A DNA stretch of 64,000 nt from assembly GCF_023156285.1 (NCBI RefSeq), contig NZ_JAKZAJ010000005.1, forward strand, positions 1 to 64,000, given 5' to 3'. The DNA comes from Marinobacter koreensis. GTDB taxonomy: Bacteria; Pseudomonadota; Gammaproteobacteria; Pseudomonadales; Oleiphilaceae. The translations under genes and the position numbers were made by a program. This document shows positions 9,422 to 17,144 of the stretch, piece by piece. Numbering within the stretch: position 1 is the stretch's first letter; each line of letters opens with the position of its first letter. The notes beneath the pieces are model-generated. The model did not search any database. It was not told the origin of the DNA and was given only the letters and a program-made list of their open reading frames with translations.

Positions 9422-9474
9422 TATAATCCCGTTTCCTGAATTCCAGCGGGCACGTAAGGGTCCGCTGGAATTTT
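9422..9474 (+). promoter_or_regulatory. sspA promoter -10 and 11-bp stem-loop
   Basis: A perfect TATAAT lies at 9422-9427, right after the petC stop; the -35 is weak. An 11-bp perfect inverted repeat follows (AATTCCAGCGG 9439-9449 with CCGCTGGAATT 9462-9472). The hairpin could end petABC transcripts (its T-run is short) and, if the TATAAT is used, would cap the 5' end of sspA mRNA. Confidence 0.5.
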
Positions 9475-9519
9475 GCATTTTCAGGGTTTTTTCGGTTTGT
9501 TTACTCGTGAGGTAGTTCT

Positions 9520-10149
9520 ATGGGCGTTGTGACCAAGCGGTCATCAATGACGTTTTTCTCGGACCCGGCCAGTCATTACAGCCACCGGGTACGCATTGTC
9601 CTGGCTGAGAAAGGGGTCACCGTTGATATTGTCGATGTCGATCCCGACAACCCGCCTGCGGAACTCGCAGACCTGAATCCCTACAACGCGCTTCCGACTC
9701 TGGTTGACCGGGATCTGGTGCTGTATGAGCCCAACATCATGATGGAATATCTTGATGAGCGCTTCCCGCATCCGCCTCTGCTTCCGGTGTATCCGGTCGC
9801 CCGAGCAAACAGTCGACTGATGATTCATCGTATCCAGAAGGACTGGTGCGGGCTGGTGGACCAGATTCTGGCCCAGCCGAATGCCAAGGCTTCTGAAGCG
9901 GCCCGCAAGGAACTTCGTGAAAGCCTGTTGGCGGCGGCTCCACTGTTCGGGGAAATGCCGTTTTTCATGTCAGAAGAGTTCACCATTGTGGATTGCTGCA
10001 TTGCTCCGATCCTGTGGCGGTTGCCGGCACTGGGCATCGAGCTGAATGAGAAGCAGGCCAAGCCATTGTTGAAATATATGGAGAGCATCTTCGGCCGTGA
10101 AGGTTTCAAGGCCAGCCTGTCGGATCTGGAAGAAGATATTCGCAGCTGA
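9520..10149 (+). CDS. sspA: Stringent starvation protein A
   Basis: An RNA polymerase-associated regulator with a glutathione S-transferase fold, needed in starvation and acid tolerance in other gammaproteobacteria. The thioredoxin-like N-domain begins [16 protein letters not shown] and the GST C-domain follows. The 209-aa length matches E. coli SspA (212 aa). GAGGTAG precedes the ATG at 9520; an in-frame ATG nine codons later could also serve. It is followed by sspB, as in E. coli and Pseudomonas. Confidence 0.96.
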   Translation: MGVVTKRSSMTFFSDPASHYSHRVRIVLAEKGVTVDIVDVDPDNPPAELADLNPYNALPTLVDRDLVLYEPNIMMEYLDERFPHPPLLPVYPVARANSRLMIHRIQKDWCGLVDQILAQPNAKASEAARKELRESLLAAAPLFGEMPFFMSEEFTIVDCCIAPILWRLPALGIELNEKQAKPLLKYMESIFGREGFKASLSDLEEDIRS

Positions 10150-10177
10150 ATTCTCGCCCATCAGCAGGAGTTAGGCA

Positions 10178-10606
10178 GTGTCGGAAAACAAACCTTCCAT
10201 GACATCCAGTCGGCCTTATCTGGTCCGGGCTTTCAATGAGTGGATTCTGGATAATGACTGTACGCCCTACATTGTTGTAGATGCAGGGGTTCAGGGAGTT
10301 CAGGTTCCGACGGAGCACGTGGCCAATGGCCAGATTGTTCTGAACATCAGCCCGGGCGCCGTAAGAAGTCTTGTCATCGGCAACGGAGCGCTGGAATTCA
10401 GCGCCCGTTTTGGAGGAGTGCCGATGCAGGTGTTCATTCCTTTGCAGGCGGTGATGGCGATTTACGCCAAGGAAAATGGTGAGGGGATGGTGTTTGGCAG
10501 TGAGCCTGGTACGCCCGATCCGGACGGCCCGGGAGAGGACGGTGATGGTTCCGGCTCTTCTGAAGAGCGGCCATCGGGACGACCGACCCTCAAAGTCGTC
10601 AAATAG
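10178..10606 (+). CDS. sspB: ClpXP adaptor protein SspB
   Basis: SspB binds ssrA-tagged peptides and delivers them to ClpXP for degradation. The N-terminal tag-binding domain covers about residues 1-108. An acidic Gly/Pro/Asp linker follows. The last nine residues (GRPTLKVVK) form the ClpX-binding XB tail, as in E. coli. The start is a GTG at 10178 with AGGAG seven bases upstream; an in-frame ATG at 10199 is less well placed. The 142-aa length is normal. Confidence 0.96.
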   Translation: MSENKPSMTSSRPYLVRAFNEWILDNDCTPYIVVDAGVQGVQVPTEHVANGQIVLNISPGAVRSLVIGNGALEFSARFGGVPMQVFIPLQAVMAIYAKENGEGMVFGSEPGTPDPDGPGEDGDGSGSSEERPSGRPTLKVVK

Positions 10607-10626
10607 ACGAGATTCGATTGATACTG

Positions 10627-10654
10627 AAAAAGCCGGCATTTGCTGGCTTTTTTT
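10627..10654. terminator. Bidirectional terminator between sspB and diaA
   Basis: AAAAA plus GCCGGC (10627-10637) pairs with GCTGGC plus T-run (10642-10654), with one G-T pair and a 4-nt loop. It serves sspB on the plus strand and, with its A-run, the convergent diaA transcript. Confidence 0.85.
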
Positions 10655-10658
10655 CTAT

Positions 10659-11249
10659 CTAGCCGCCGAAGATTTTCTGGTCGATCAGGCGACACAGCGT
10701 GTTGAGCACGAGCAGCATCAGTGGAGGGGCGTCGACAATCCCAAGATTGTTGAGGGCAATTTCGTGGTCTTCCGGGTGCAGCAGTGAGGTAATGTCTGAC
10801 TTTTCTCTCGCGCTTACGACCACGACCTGCATTTCCCGGTCGTGGGCTGCCTGGATGGCCTGAATCAGGTTGGCCTTGTGGCCATCCTCGACGATCACCA
10901 GAAGGAGGTCCCCGGGCTTCCCGATGGCGCGGACCTGCCGGGAAAAGGTGTCGTTGAACCGGTTGTCCCTGCAGATGGCGGAATAGGTGGTTGCGTCGGC
11001 CCCCAGGTTGATAGCCGGCAGGGCCGGGCGGTCGTGCTCCAGGCGATTAAGCAGAGTGGTGCAGAAATACTGGGTGAGAATGTTGGCGCTGCCATTGGCG
11101 CAGGCGATCAGCTTGCCGTCCTGCAGCAGGGCATTCACCATCGCGTCCGCCACCGGTTCTATCTGGGGTAGTGCGGTACTTGCCGTCTGCGCGGTCAGCT
11201 CCATGTGGGTCGCAAACCATTGGCTGATTTGTTGTTCAGTGTCTGTCAT
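10659..11249 (-). CDS. diaA: SIS-domain protein, DiaA/GmhA family
   Basis: A single phosphosugar-isomerase (SIS) domain of 196 aa. It aligns along its length with DiaA, the DnaA-binding initiation factor (GKLIACANGSAN, then RPALPAINL, then a C-terminal LCRLIDQ), and less well with the heptose isomerase GmhA. Databases often label this orthologue phosphoheptose isomerase. The ATG at 11249 gives the DiaA-like start (MTDTEQQIS); the longer open frame upstream overlaps yraN. It is the last gene of a minus-strand lpoA-yraN-diaA run. In some relatives a BON-domain lipoprotein gene (yraP/dolP) follows; here sspB comes directly. Confidence 0.82.
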   Translation of the reverse strand: MTDTEQQISQWFATHMELTAQTASTALPQIEPVADAMVNALLQDGKLIACANGSANILTQYFCTTLLNRLEHDRPALPAINLGADATTYSAICRDNRFNDTFSRQVRAIGKPGDLLLVIVEDGHKANLIQAIQAAHDREMQVVVVSAREKSDITSLLHPEDHEIALNNLGIVDAPPLMLLVLNTLCRLIDQKIFGG

Positions 11250-11257
11250 TGCCTGTT

Positions 11258-11623
11258 TTAACCTGCCTGGATAGCATTTTTGATCCACTGTATCCGATAT
11301 TTGCTGGTGGTTCCCGGGGTAATGCCGATGACATCGATACGGCTCGCGCAATCCCACAATCCGTGACGGTGCAGATAAAATGCCGTGGCGCGAATCAGCT
11401 TCCGTTGCTTGGGGTAAGTAATCGATGTCAGTGGATCGACCAATCGACCCTCCCCACGGAAACGAACCTCGAAAAAGACCAGGGTACTTCCGTCACGGCC
11501 AATGAGGTCGATTTCTCCGCCCCGGTTGTATACATTCTGGTCGGTTATGATGACGCCCCTGCTTTTCAGGTATCGGGCAGCGACCCCTTCATAATGACTC
11601 CCAATGCCTCTTTTGCCTTCCAT
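11258..11623 (-). CDS. yraN: UPF0102 (YraN) nuclease-fold protein
   Basis: A small conserved protein of 121 aa with a predicted restriction-endonuclease-like fold; its biological role is not settled. The core motif is visible as GGEIDLIGRDG followed by VFFEVRFR, which corresponds to the usual GE-ID-x(n)-(V/F)EVK active-site pattern with Lys replaced by Arg. It sits eight bases upstream of diaA and 28 bases downstream of lpoA on the same strand, an order conserved in many gammaproteobacteria. Confidence 0.9.
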   Translation of the reverse strand: MEGKRGIGSHYEGVAARYLKSRGVIITDQNVYNRGGEIDLIGRDGSTLVFFEVRFRGEGRLVDPLTSITYPKQRKLIRATAFYLHRHGLWDCASRIDVIGITPGTTSKYRIQWIKNAIQAG

Positions 11624-11651
11624 GGCTCAGCATCCCGTTTAAAGTGTTTGT

Positions 11652-13547
11652 TCAGGGAGTGCTTTCCCCGGTGACGCCCCTGGTCACGTCGTTGGGTTGT
11701 CCGTCTCCGGCAGGCTGCTCGTCGGATCCGGTTTCCGGCTCGGACAGCACGACAGGCACGCCGTTTTTGAACTGTGCCCAGAGCTGTTCTCGCTGGATGC
11801 TGCCCTGGCGGTTCATGGTGAGCGTGCCGGTCTGACCCTGGATGGCCGCGTCGTCCACCTGGCGCAGCAAAGGCAGGCGCTTGCCCAGTTGCCACGCATC
11901 GGCGCCCATCGCAAACAGGCGGCCGAGCTGGCCTCGGGTGCCCTTCAGGTATCGGGTTGCCTGATCCCTGAATTCGTCATTGTCGTCGAGGACCCAGGGA
12001 ATGTCAGTAAAGGTCACATCATTCAGATCCCGGTCGCGCGTTGGGTCCGGCGTGCCCTCGTAGACAATGGAGGGCGAATAGACAGGTAGATCGCCTCCAT
12101 AGTAGAAGGCGAAGAGGGGTTTGAACTGTCGGGCGATGGTGGGGAGCGCGACCATGACAATGGCGTCGGCATCCTGCCGCCGACGTGGTTCAAACTCCAC
12201 GTTCAGGCCGATGGTCCGTTCCACCTGAATGGCCCGGTCCCGTGAAGCATTGATGCCCAGAAGTGCAGCGGTGACGGCCCGGAGATTATCCTCCGGAAAA
12301 AAGCGCTCAACATCCAGCGCCGTGGCGTCGTTCTTCGACAATCTGTTCAGCAGCGCTTTTTCGACACGGTCACCCCAATCTCCCTGGGGAATGAGCGCGA
12401 GAACCTGATTCAGTCCTTTCGCCGCGAGCTGGTCGGCGATCTGTCGGGCTTCGTCCTCTGCTGACAGCCCGAACTGGTAAAGGCCCTCTGGTGCCTTGGC
12501 GTCTTCGGGCAGATAATTCAGGCCAAGAACGGGGACCGGCAGCGTGTGCAGTGCACTGAGGCTGGACAGTGCCGATTTTTCAAGTGGGCCAACAATCAGA
12601 TCGAAGTCCTTGGACGACAGGTCCTGGTAAAGTTGGCTGAAGGACTGTTTGGCCGTGTTGAAGATCCGGATCTCGGTTTTGCTGCGATCAACCGACTGGT
12701 CGAGGTAGAAAGCGGACAGGAAGCCGTCACGGATTGCGCGTCCAGCATTGCCCAGGTCGCCGTCCAATGGCAGCGCAAGGGCTATCTTTTCAGGGCGACT
12801 GGTGGCGAGCGTGGCGATCAGCTGCAATTCCGAGGGCAGGACCTGGGCTGCAGGGTGCCCGGGCCAGTTGTTCTGCCATCGGCGCACGATCCTGCCCTGT
12901 TCGTCCAGGTTGGCACCCGGCGAGCGGAGAAGGGCGGCCAATTCGAGCCAGCCCTGGCTTTCATAACCGATGGATTTGGCGTTTGCCTCATCAAGTGCCT
13001 GGTCTGGTACTTTTTTCAACAGTTGCCAGATCCGGTCATGAAGCGTCTGGATGTCTGCGGTGGCATCGGCCTGGGTCAGCAGGATGAGCGTCAGTGCGGC
13101 GTCCAATGGCTTGCCTGCGAGCTCGAATGTCTTTGCCTGGAGGTTGGCCGCCCGGGACAAAAGCTCGGCAGAATACCCGGTAAAGCTCTCTGGTGACAGT
13201 TGGCCGGCCAGCGTTTGCGCCCAGGGACGGTCGTCCAGAGCGACGGCGCTGTCCATGGCCAGTAATTGCCTCTGTTGCTCCAGTTCCGGGCTCAGCTGGC
13301 TTAACTGCTGGCTCTGGAGTATCGTTCGGGCGCCGGTATGATTGCCCTGTTTCTGCAAGTGGTTCGCGCTTTTCAGCAGGAATCGCACCGCCGTGTCGCG
13401 ATTGTCCTCCTGGCTGGCGAGATTAATGGCCTCGTCTGCCGTTTGCGCAACGCGGGACTGGAGGTTGACGGTGGCGCATCCCGATAAAGCAAGGACGAAC
13501 AGCAAAACGCTGGCCACGGCGGACTGGTTGATTGACTTCTTGATCAT
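11652..13547 (-). CDS. lpoA: Penicillin-binding protein activator LpoA (LppC family lipoprotein)
   Basis: LpoA is an outer-membrane lipoprotein that stimulates the synthase PBP1A. The signal peptide ends in a lipobox, LSGC, with the lipidated cysteine at residue 24. An N-terminal TPR-like helical region (about residues 30-260) precedes a periplasmic-binding-protein-like domain starting near KIALALPL and running to the end. The 631-aa length is within the family range. The C-terminal ~25 residues are disordered and acidic. It is the first gene of the minus-strand run and is divergent from rsmI, with the promoters of both between 13548 and 13678. Confidence 0.92.
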   Translation of the reverse strand: MIKKSINQSAVASVLLFVLALSGCATVNLQSRVAQTADEAINLASQEDNRDTAVRFLLKSANHLQKQGNHTGARTILQSQQLSQLSPELEQQRQLLAMDSAVALDDRPWAQTLAGQLSPESFTGYSAELLSRAANLQAKTFELAGKPLDAALTLILLTQADATADIQTLHDRIWQLLKKVPDQALDEANAKSIGYESQGWLELAALLRSPGANLDEQGRIVRRWQNNWPGHPAAQVLPSELQLIATLATSRPEKIALALPLDGDLGNAGRAIRDGFLSAFYLDQSVDRSKTEIRIFNTAKQSFSQLYQDLSSKDFDLIVGPLEKSALSSLSALHTLPVPVLGLNYLPEDAKAPEGLYQFGLSAEDEARQIADQLAAKGLNQVLALIPQGDWGDRVEKALLNRLSKNDATALDVERFFPEDNLRAVTAALLGINASRDRAIQVERTIGLNVEFEPRRRQDADAIVMVALPTIARQFKPLFAFYYGGDLPVYSPSIVYEGTPDPTRDRDLNDVTFTDIPWVLDDNDEFRDQATRYLKGTRGQLGRLFAMGADAWQLGKRLPLLRQVDDAAIQGQTGTLTMNRQGSIQREQLWAQFKNGVPVVLSEPETGSDEQPAGDGQPNDVTRGVTGESTP

Positions 13548-13678
13548 GACAAGCTTGGCTCACTCCGGATCGTTGGGCTTGTGGCGCCGCATTAACGGTG
13601 GCAAGTTTAACAGCTCCGGGGGCAATTCACATGACGTTGCTTTCACGGAGCACCGATTCTGCAAGTGGAGTAAGACGA

Positions 13679-14575
13679 TTGAGTAAATCTGTGGCCGAAC
13701 CATCCTCGCCGAACCCGGACTGTGGTTCCGGTCCTGGCACTCTTTATATCGTGGCGACGCCCATCGGTAATCTTGAAGATCTGTCCCCCCGTGCAGAGCG
13801 CGTGCTCTCGACTGTTGATCTGGTCGCGGCTGAAGATACGCGTCATACCGGCCGTCTGCTTCAACACTTCGGAACCCGCAAGCCGATGATTGCTCTTCAC
13901 GATCACAATGAGCGGGAGCGCTATCAGAGAGTGCTCGATGAGCTGCAAGCGGGTAAGAGTGTGGCTCTGGTGTCTGATGCCGGGACGCCGTTGATTTCGG
14001 ATCCGGGGTACGTGCTGGTCCGGGAGGCTCGGGCCCTGGGGGTGAAGGTGAGTCCGGTGCCGGGTGCCTGCGCGGCAGTGACGGCGCTCAGCGCTGCTGG
14101 CCTGCCAACCGACCGTTTCCTGTTTGGTGGCTTTTTGCCGGCCAAGCGGTCCGCCAGAAAAGCCGGGCTTGAGTCCCTGCGACGTGAGCTGGCCACTCTG
14201 GTGTTCTACGAGTCGCCACACCGTATCCTCGAGGCGTTGGCTGATATGGCCGAGGTCCTGGGCGATACTCGAGAGGTCGTTCTCGGGCGGGAGTTGACCA
14301 AGACATTCGAAACCTTCTATAGCGGCTCCCTGGCAGAGGTTATCGAAGTGCTGCAATCGGATGCTCATGGGACCCGTGGTGAATTTGTTGTCATGGTGCG
14401 TGGCTATGAGCCTTCCGGCGAGCCCCAATCCGAATCCGCGCTGGACGAAAACCGGTTGCTGGAGTTGTTGCTTCGGGAGTTGCCGGTCAAAAAGGCCGCA
14501 AGGGTGGTTGCGGACCTGACGGGTGGATCGAAAAACGAGCTTTATCAGCGGGCCCTTTCGCTCAAGGATCGTTGA
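13679..14575 (+). CDS. rsmI: 16S rRNA 2'-O-methyltransferase RsmI
   Basis: RsmI methylates the ribose of C1402 in 16S rRNA using S-adenosylmethionine. The SAM-binding tetrapyrrole-methylase fold is clear from TLYIVATPIGNLEDL, AAEDTRHT and LVSDAGTPLISDPG. The C-terminal ELPVKKAA segment is family-typical. The start is uncertain: a TTG at 13679 has GGAG eight bases upstream and leaves a 20-residue lead-in, while an ATG at 13631 adds 16 residues but has only a poor ribosome site. The gene is divergent from lpoA and followed by rnpB, as in many gammaproteobacteria. Confidence 0.94.
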   Translation: MSKSVAEPSSPNPDCGSGPGTLYIVATPIGNLEDLSPRAERVLSTVDLVAAEDTRHTGRLLQHFGTRKPMIALHDHNERERYQRVLDELQAGKSVALVSDAGTPLISDPGYVLVREARALGVKVSPVPGACAAVTALSAAGLPTDRFLFGGFLPAKRSARKAGLESLRRELATLVFYESPHRILEALADMAEVLGDTREVVLGRELTKTFETFYSGSLAEVIEVLQSDAHGTRGEFVVMVRGYEPSGEPQSESALDENRLLELLLRELPVKKAARVVADLTGGSKNELYQRALSLKDR

Positions 14576-14600
14576 GGCCTTTCCGCGGATGAGGTTTTCC

Positions 14601-14629
14601 TTGCAAGCAGTCAGGGGCGGGAGTATCGT
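14601..14629 (+). promoter_or_regulatory. rnpB promoter with GC-rich discriminator
   Basis: TTGCAA (14601-14606), a 17-bp spacer and TATCGT (14624-14629) are placed so that transcription would start at about 14636-14637, exactly where the RNase P RNA begins. The stretch between -10 and +1 (CACGCCC) is GC-rich, a feature of growth-rate-controlled stable RNA promoters. Confidence 0.6.
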
Positions 14630-14636
14630 CACGCCC

Positions 14637-14980
<344 letters not shown>

Positions 14981-14988
14981 ATTTTTTT

Positions 14989-15188
14989 CGATCTGTGATA
15001 GCCTTCATTATCAGTTCCTTCCTGTTATAGCCAAAAAATCTTAAACCTCATTTCAAGTATTCAGAACTCCCTGCAGGTATTTGATTTTCTTTCTTTTCTT
15101 ATCTGTAACCTTTCTCTCTGGTCGATCCACCCTCTGTAACCTCTTGTCATAAAAGGAAGTTTTGTCACTGTGGCGCCGTTTGCGGCGC
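14989..15188 (+). other. AT-rich upstream region of the dcw cluster
   Basis: No gene is seen in this 200-bp stretch. It holds a 10-bp direct repeat TCTGTAACCT (15102-15111 and 15133-15142, 31 bp apart) and a perfect 6-bp inverted repeat GCGCCG-TTTG-CGGCGC (15173-15188) just before the mraZ -35. These are candidate regulator sites of unknown function. Confidence 0.4.
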
Positions 15189-15217
15189 TTGCATTGTGTA
15201 TTGCGTGTTTCTATAGT
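15189..15217 (+). promoter_or_regulatory. Main dcw cluster promoter (Pmra)
   Basis: TTGCAT (15189-15194), a 17-bp spacer and TATAGT (15212-15217) fit a sigma-70 promoter about 70 bases before mraZ. Predicted transcription starts at about 15223, just before the first MraZ box. Confidence 0.6.
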
Positions 15218-15225
15218 GTGCAGAA

Positions 15226-15260
15226 GTGGGAAAAAGTGGATAGAAGTGGTTTTTTGTGGA
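15226..15260 (+). promoter_or_regulatory. MraZ-binding repeats (four GTGGN boxes)
   Basis: Four GTGG(G/A/T) pentamers start at 15226, 15236, 15246 and 15256, an exact 10-bp period. MraZ of other bacteria binds TGGGN-type repeats with 5-nt spacers in front of its own gene and represses the cluster. The position over the predicted transcription start fits autoregulation. Confidence 0.85.
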
Positions 15261-15285
15261 TTCCAGGCACTTTGAGACGGCGTAA

Positions 15286-15738
15286 ATGAGCAATTTTCTG
15301 GGCAGTCATGCCATCAACATGGATGCGAAGGGTCGCCTGGCGATCCCCGCGAAGGTCCGCGAGTCGCTCTCGCAGATCTGCGATGGCCGCATCGTGGTGA
15401 CTGCCAATGCCGATGAAGAGCGCTGTCTGTTGGTCTATCCCGAGCCCGAGTGGGAAGCGCTCAGGCCCAAAATTGAGGCCTTGCCGAACATGCACAAGGC
15501 CGTAAAGCGCCTTCAGCGTCTGTTGCTGGGGAATGCGGCTCCGATGGAGCTGGACTCCGCGGGCCGGATTCTGATTCCGCCCACGCTGAGAAGCTACGCG
15601 CACCTCGAGAAAAAGCTGATGTTGATCGGCCAGGGGAAAAAGCTGGAGCTCTGGAGCGAAGAGCGCTGGTTTGCCTGGCTGGATGAGTCCTCCGGGGATG
15701 ACGATATGCCGCCCGAAATGGAGGCTCTGTCGCTATGA
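15286..15738 (+). CDS. mraZ: Transcriptional regulator MraZ
   Basis: A DNA-binding protein with two AbrB-like (SpoVT) domains that assembles into a ring and represses the dcw operon. The first domain begins [18 protein letters not shown] and the second contains [13 protein letters not shown], the paired signatures of the family. The 150-aa length matches E. coli MraZ (152 aa). The ribosome site is weak (GACGG). The stop overlaps the rsmH start (ATGA). Confidence 0.98.
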   Translation: MSNFLGSHAINMDAKGRLAIPAKVRESLSQICDGRIVVTANADEERCLLVYPEPEWEALRPKIEALPNMHKAVKRLQRLLLGNAAPMELDSAGRILIPPTLRSYAHLEKKLMLIGQGKKLELWSEERWFAWLDESSGDDDMPPEMEALSL

Positions 15739-16688
15739 CATCCGAAGACAGAAAAGCGTTCGCGCACCGTTCGGTTCTGCTGGATTCGGCCGTGGATTAT
15801 CTGGTGACCGATCCCCAGGGGCGGTACATCGACGGAACATTCGGGCGGGGAGGTCATAGTCGGCTGATCCTCGGCCGGTTGGGTGATCAGGGTCACCTGC
15901 TTGGTTTCGACAAGGATCCCGAGGCCATCAAGGTGGCCGAATCCCTGGCTGCTGAAGATGCCCGCTTTTCCTGGTTTCACGGTTCCTTTGCCGAAGTTGC
16001 TTTGGCGATGGCCCGCCGAGACTGGGAGCAGGTGGATGGCGTTCTGCTTGATCTGGGGGTGTCATCTCCGCAGCTGGACGATCCCGCCCGGGGATTCAGT
16101 TTCATGCGGGACGGTCCGCTCGATATGCGGATGAATCCGCATCAATCGCCCAGCGCCGCAGAATGGCTCGCGCAGGCGGATGAGCAGGACATTGCCAATG
16201 TGATCTGGCGATACGGAGAGGAACGATTTTCCCGCCGTATCGCCCGTTTGGTTGTGGAGCGCCGACAGGAAGCTCCGATCGAGACGACTCGTCAGCTGGC
16301 CGAACTGGTCAGTGAGGCGGTGCCAAAAAAGGAAAAGCACAAGCATCCGGCTACCCGGACGTTTCAGGCCATCCGGATCTTCATCAATCGGGAGCTCGAA
16401 GACCTTGAGGTCTGCCTGAATGCCGTTGCAGAGAGGCTCGCCCCGGGTGGGAGGCTGGTGGTTATCAGTTTTCATTCCCTGGAGGACCGTCTGGTCAAGC
16501 GGTTTATGCGGGATCTGGCACGAGGGCCGAAATTGCCCAAGGGGATACCGGTTACGGCCGATCAGGAACGATCCGCATTTCGCCTGGTTGGTAAGGCGAG
16601 CAAGGCGGGCGACGAAGAAGTCAATGAAAACGTTCGGGCTCGCAGTGCAGTGATGCGGGTGCTGGAGCGGATTGACGTTAACGAATGA
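15735..16688 (+). CDS. rsmH: 16S rRNA m4C1402 methyltransferase RsmH
   Basis: RsmH (MraW) methylates N4 of C1402 of 16S rRNA; RsmI, also in this window, adds the 2'-O-methyl at the same nucleotide. The SAM site is visible as [10 protein letters not shown], then DKDPEA and [13 protein letters not shown]. The conserved [16 protein letters not shown] lies in the second half. At 317 aa it is the usual length. It overlaps mraZ by four bases. Confidence 0.98.
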   Translation: MTSEDRKAFAHRSVLLDSAVDYLVTDPQGRYIDGTFGRGGHSRLILGRLGDQGHLLGFDKDPEAIKVAESLAAEDARFSWFHGSFAEVALAMARRDWEQVDGVLLDLGVSSPQLDDPARGFSFMRDGPLDMRMNPHQSPSAAEWLAQADEQDIANVIWRYGEERFSRRIARLVVERRQEAPIETTRQLAELVSEAVPKKEKHKHPATRTFQAIRIFINRELEDLEVCLNAVAERLAPGGRLVVISFHSLEDRLVKRFMRDLARGPKLPKGIPVTADQERSAFRLVGKASKAGDEEVNENVRARSAVMRVLERIDVNE

Positions 16689-16707
16689 ACGCGAGGAGCG
16701 CGTAACC

Positions 16708-17112
16708 ATGGGCGCGGTAGCCATAGAACAGCCAGTCAAAACGGCGAAATCGAATAAACGCAGAGTGCGGGAAAGTGTTGCGACCGCTGTCAGGTTGTCC
16801 CGACAGGTCTTCGATGCGCTGGGTCAGAAGCAGGTGATGATTTCCCTGGTTCTGGTGGTCGTGTTGGTGGCGTCGGCGATCGGTGTGGTTGTCAGCGTTC
16901 ACCAGAACCGGGATCTGTTTAATACATTGGCCCAGTTGCAGAGCAAGCGGGATCAGTATCACCGGGAATGGAGCCAGTTGTTGCTGGAGCAGAGTGCTCT
17001 GAGTGCGCACGGACGAGTGGAGAAGCTGGCATCCGAGCGATTCGGGATGGTGGTTCCGGGGCGGGAAGATATCGTCCTGGTACCGATGATGTCTCCGTCT
17101 TCCGTGCAGTGA
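16708..17112 (+). CDS. ftsL: Cell division protein FtsL
   Basis: A small bitopic divisome protein that forms a complex with FtsB and FtsQ and activates FtsWI. One transmembrane helix lies near residues 43-65 (ISLVLVVVLVASAIGVVV), followed by a periplasmic coiled coil with heptad Leu/Gln residues and the conserved end RFGMVVPGREDIVLV. I chose the ATG at 16708 (134 aa) because GAGGAG sits nine bases upstream; an open frame from a TTG at 16672 overlaps rsmH. FtsL varies greatly in sequence, so position between rsmH and ftsI is part of the evidence. Confidence 0.94.
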   Translation: MGAVAIEQPVKTAKSNKRRVRESVATAVRLSRQVFDALGQKQVMISLVLVVVLVASAIGVVVSVHQNRDLFNTLAQLQSKRDQYHREWSQLLLEQSALSAHGRVEKLASERFGMVVPGREDIVLVPMMSPSSVQ

Positions 17113-17144
17113 AACGATAACAAGAACATTCACAAACCGTCAGG

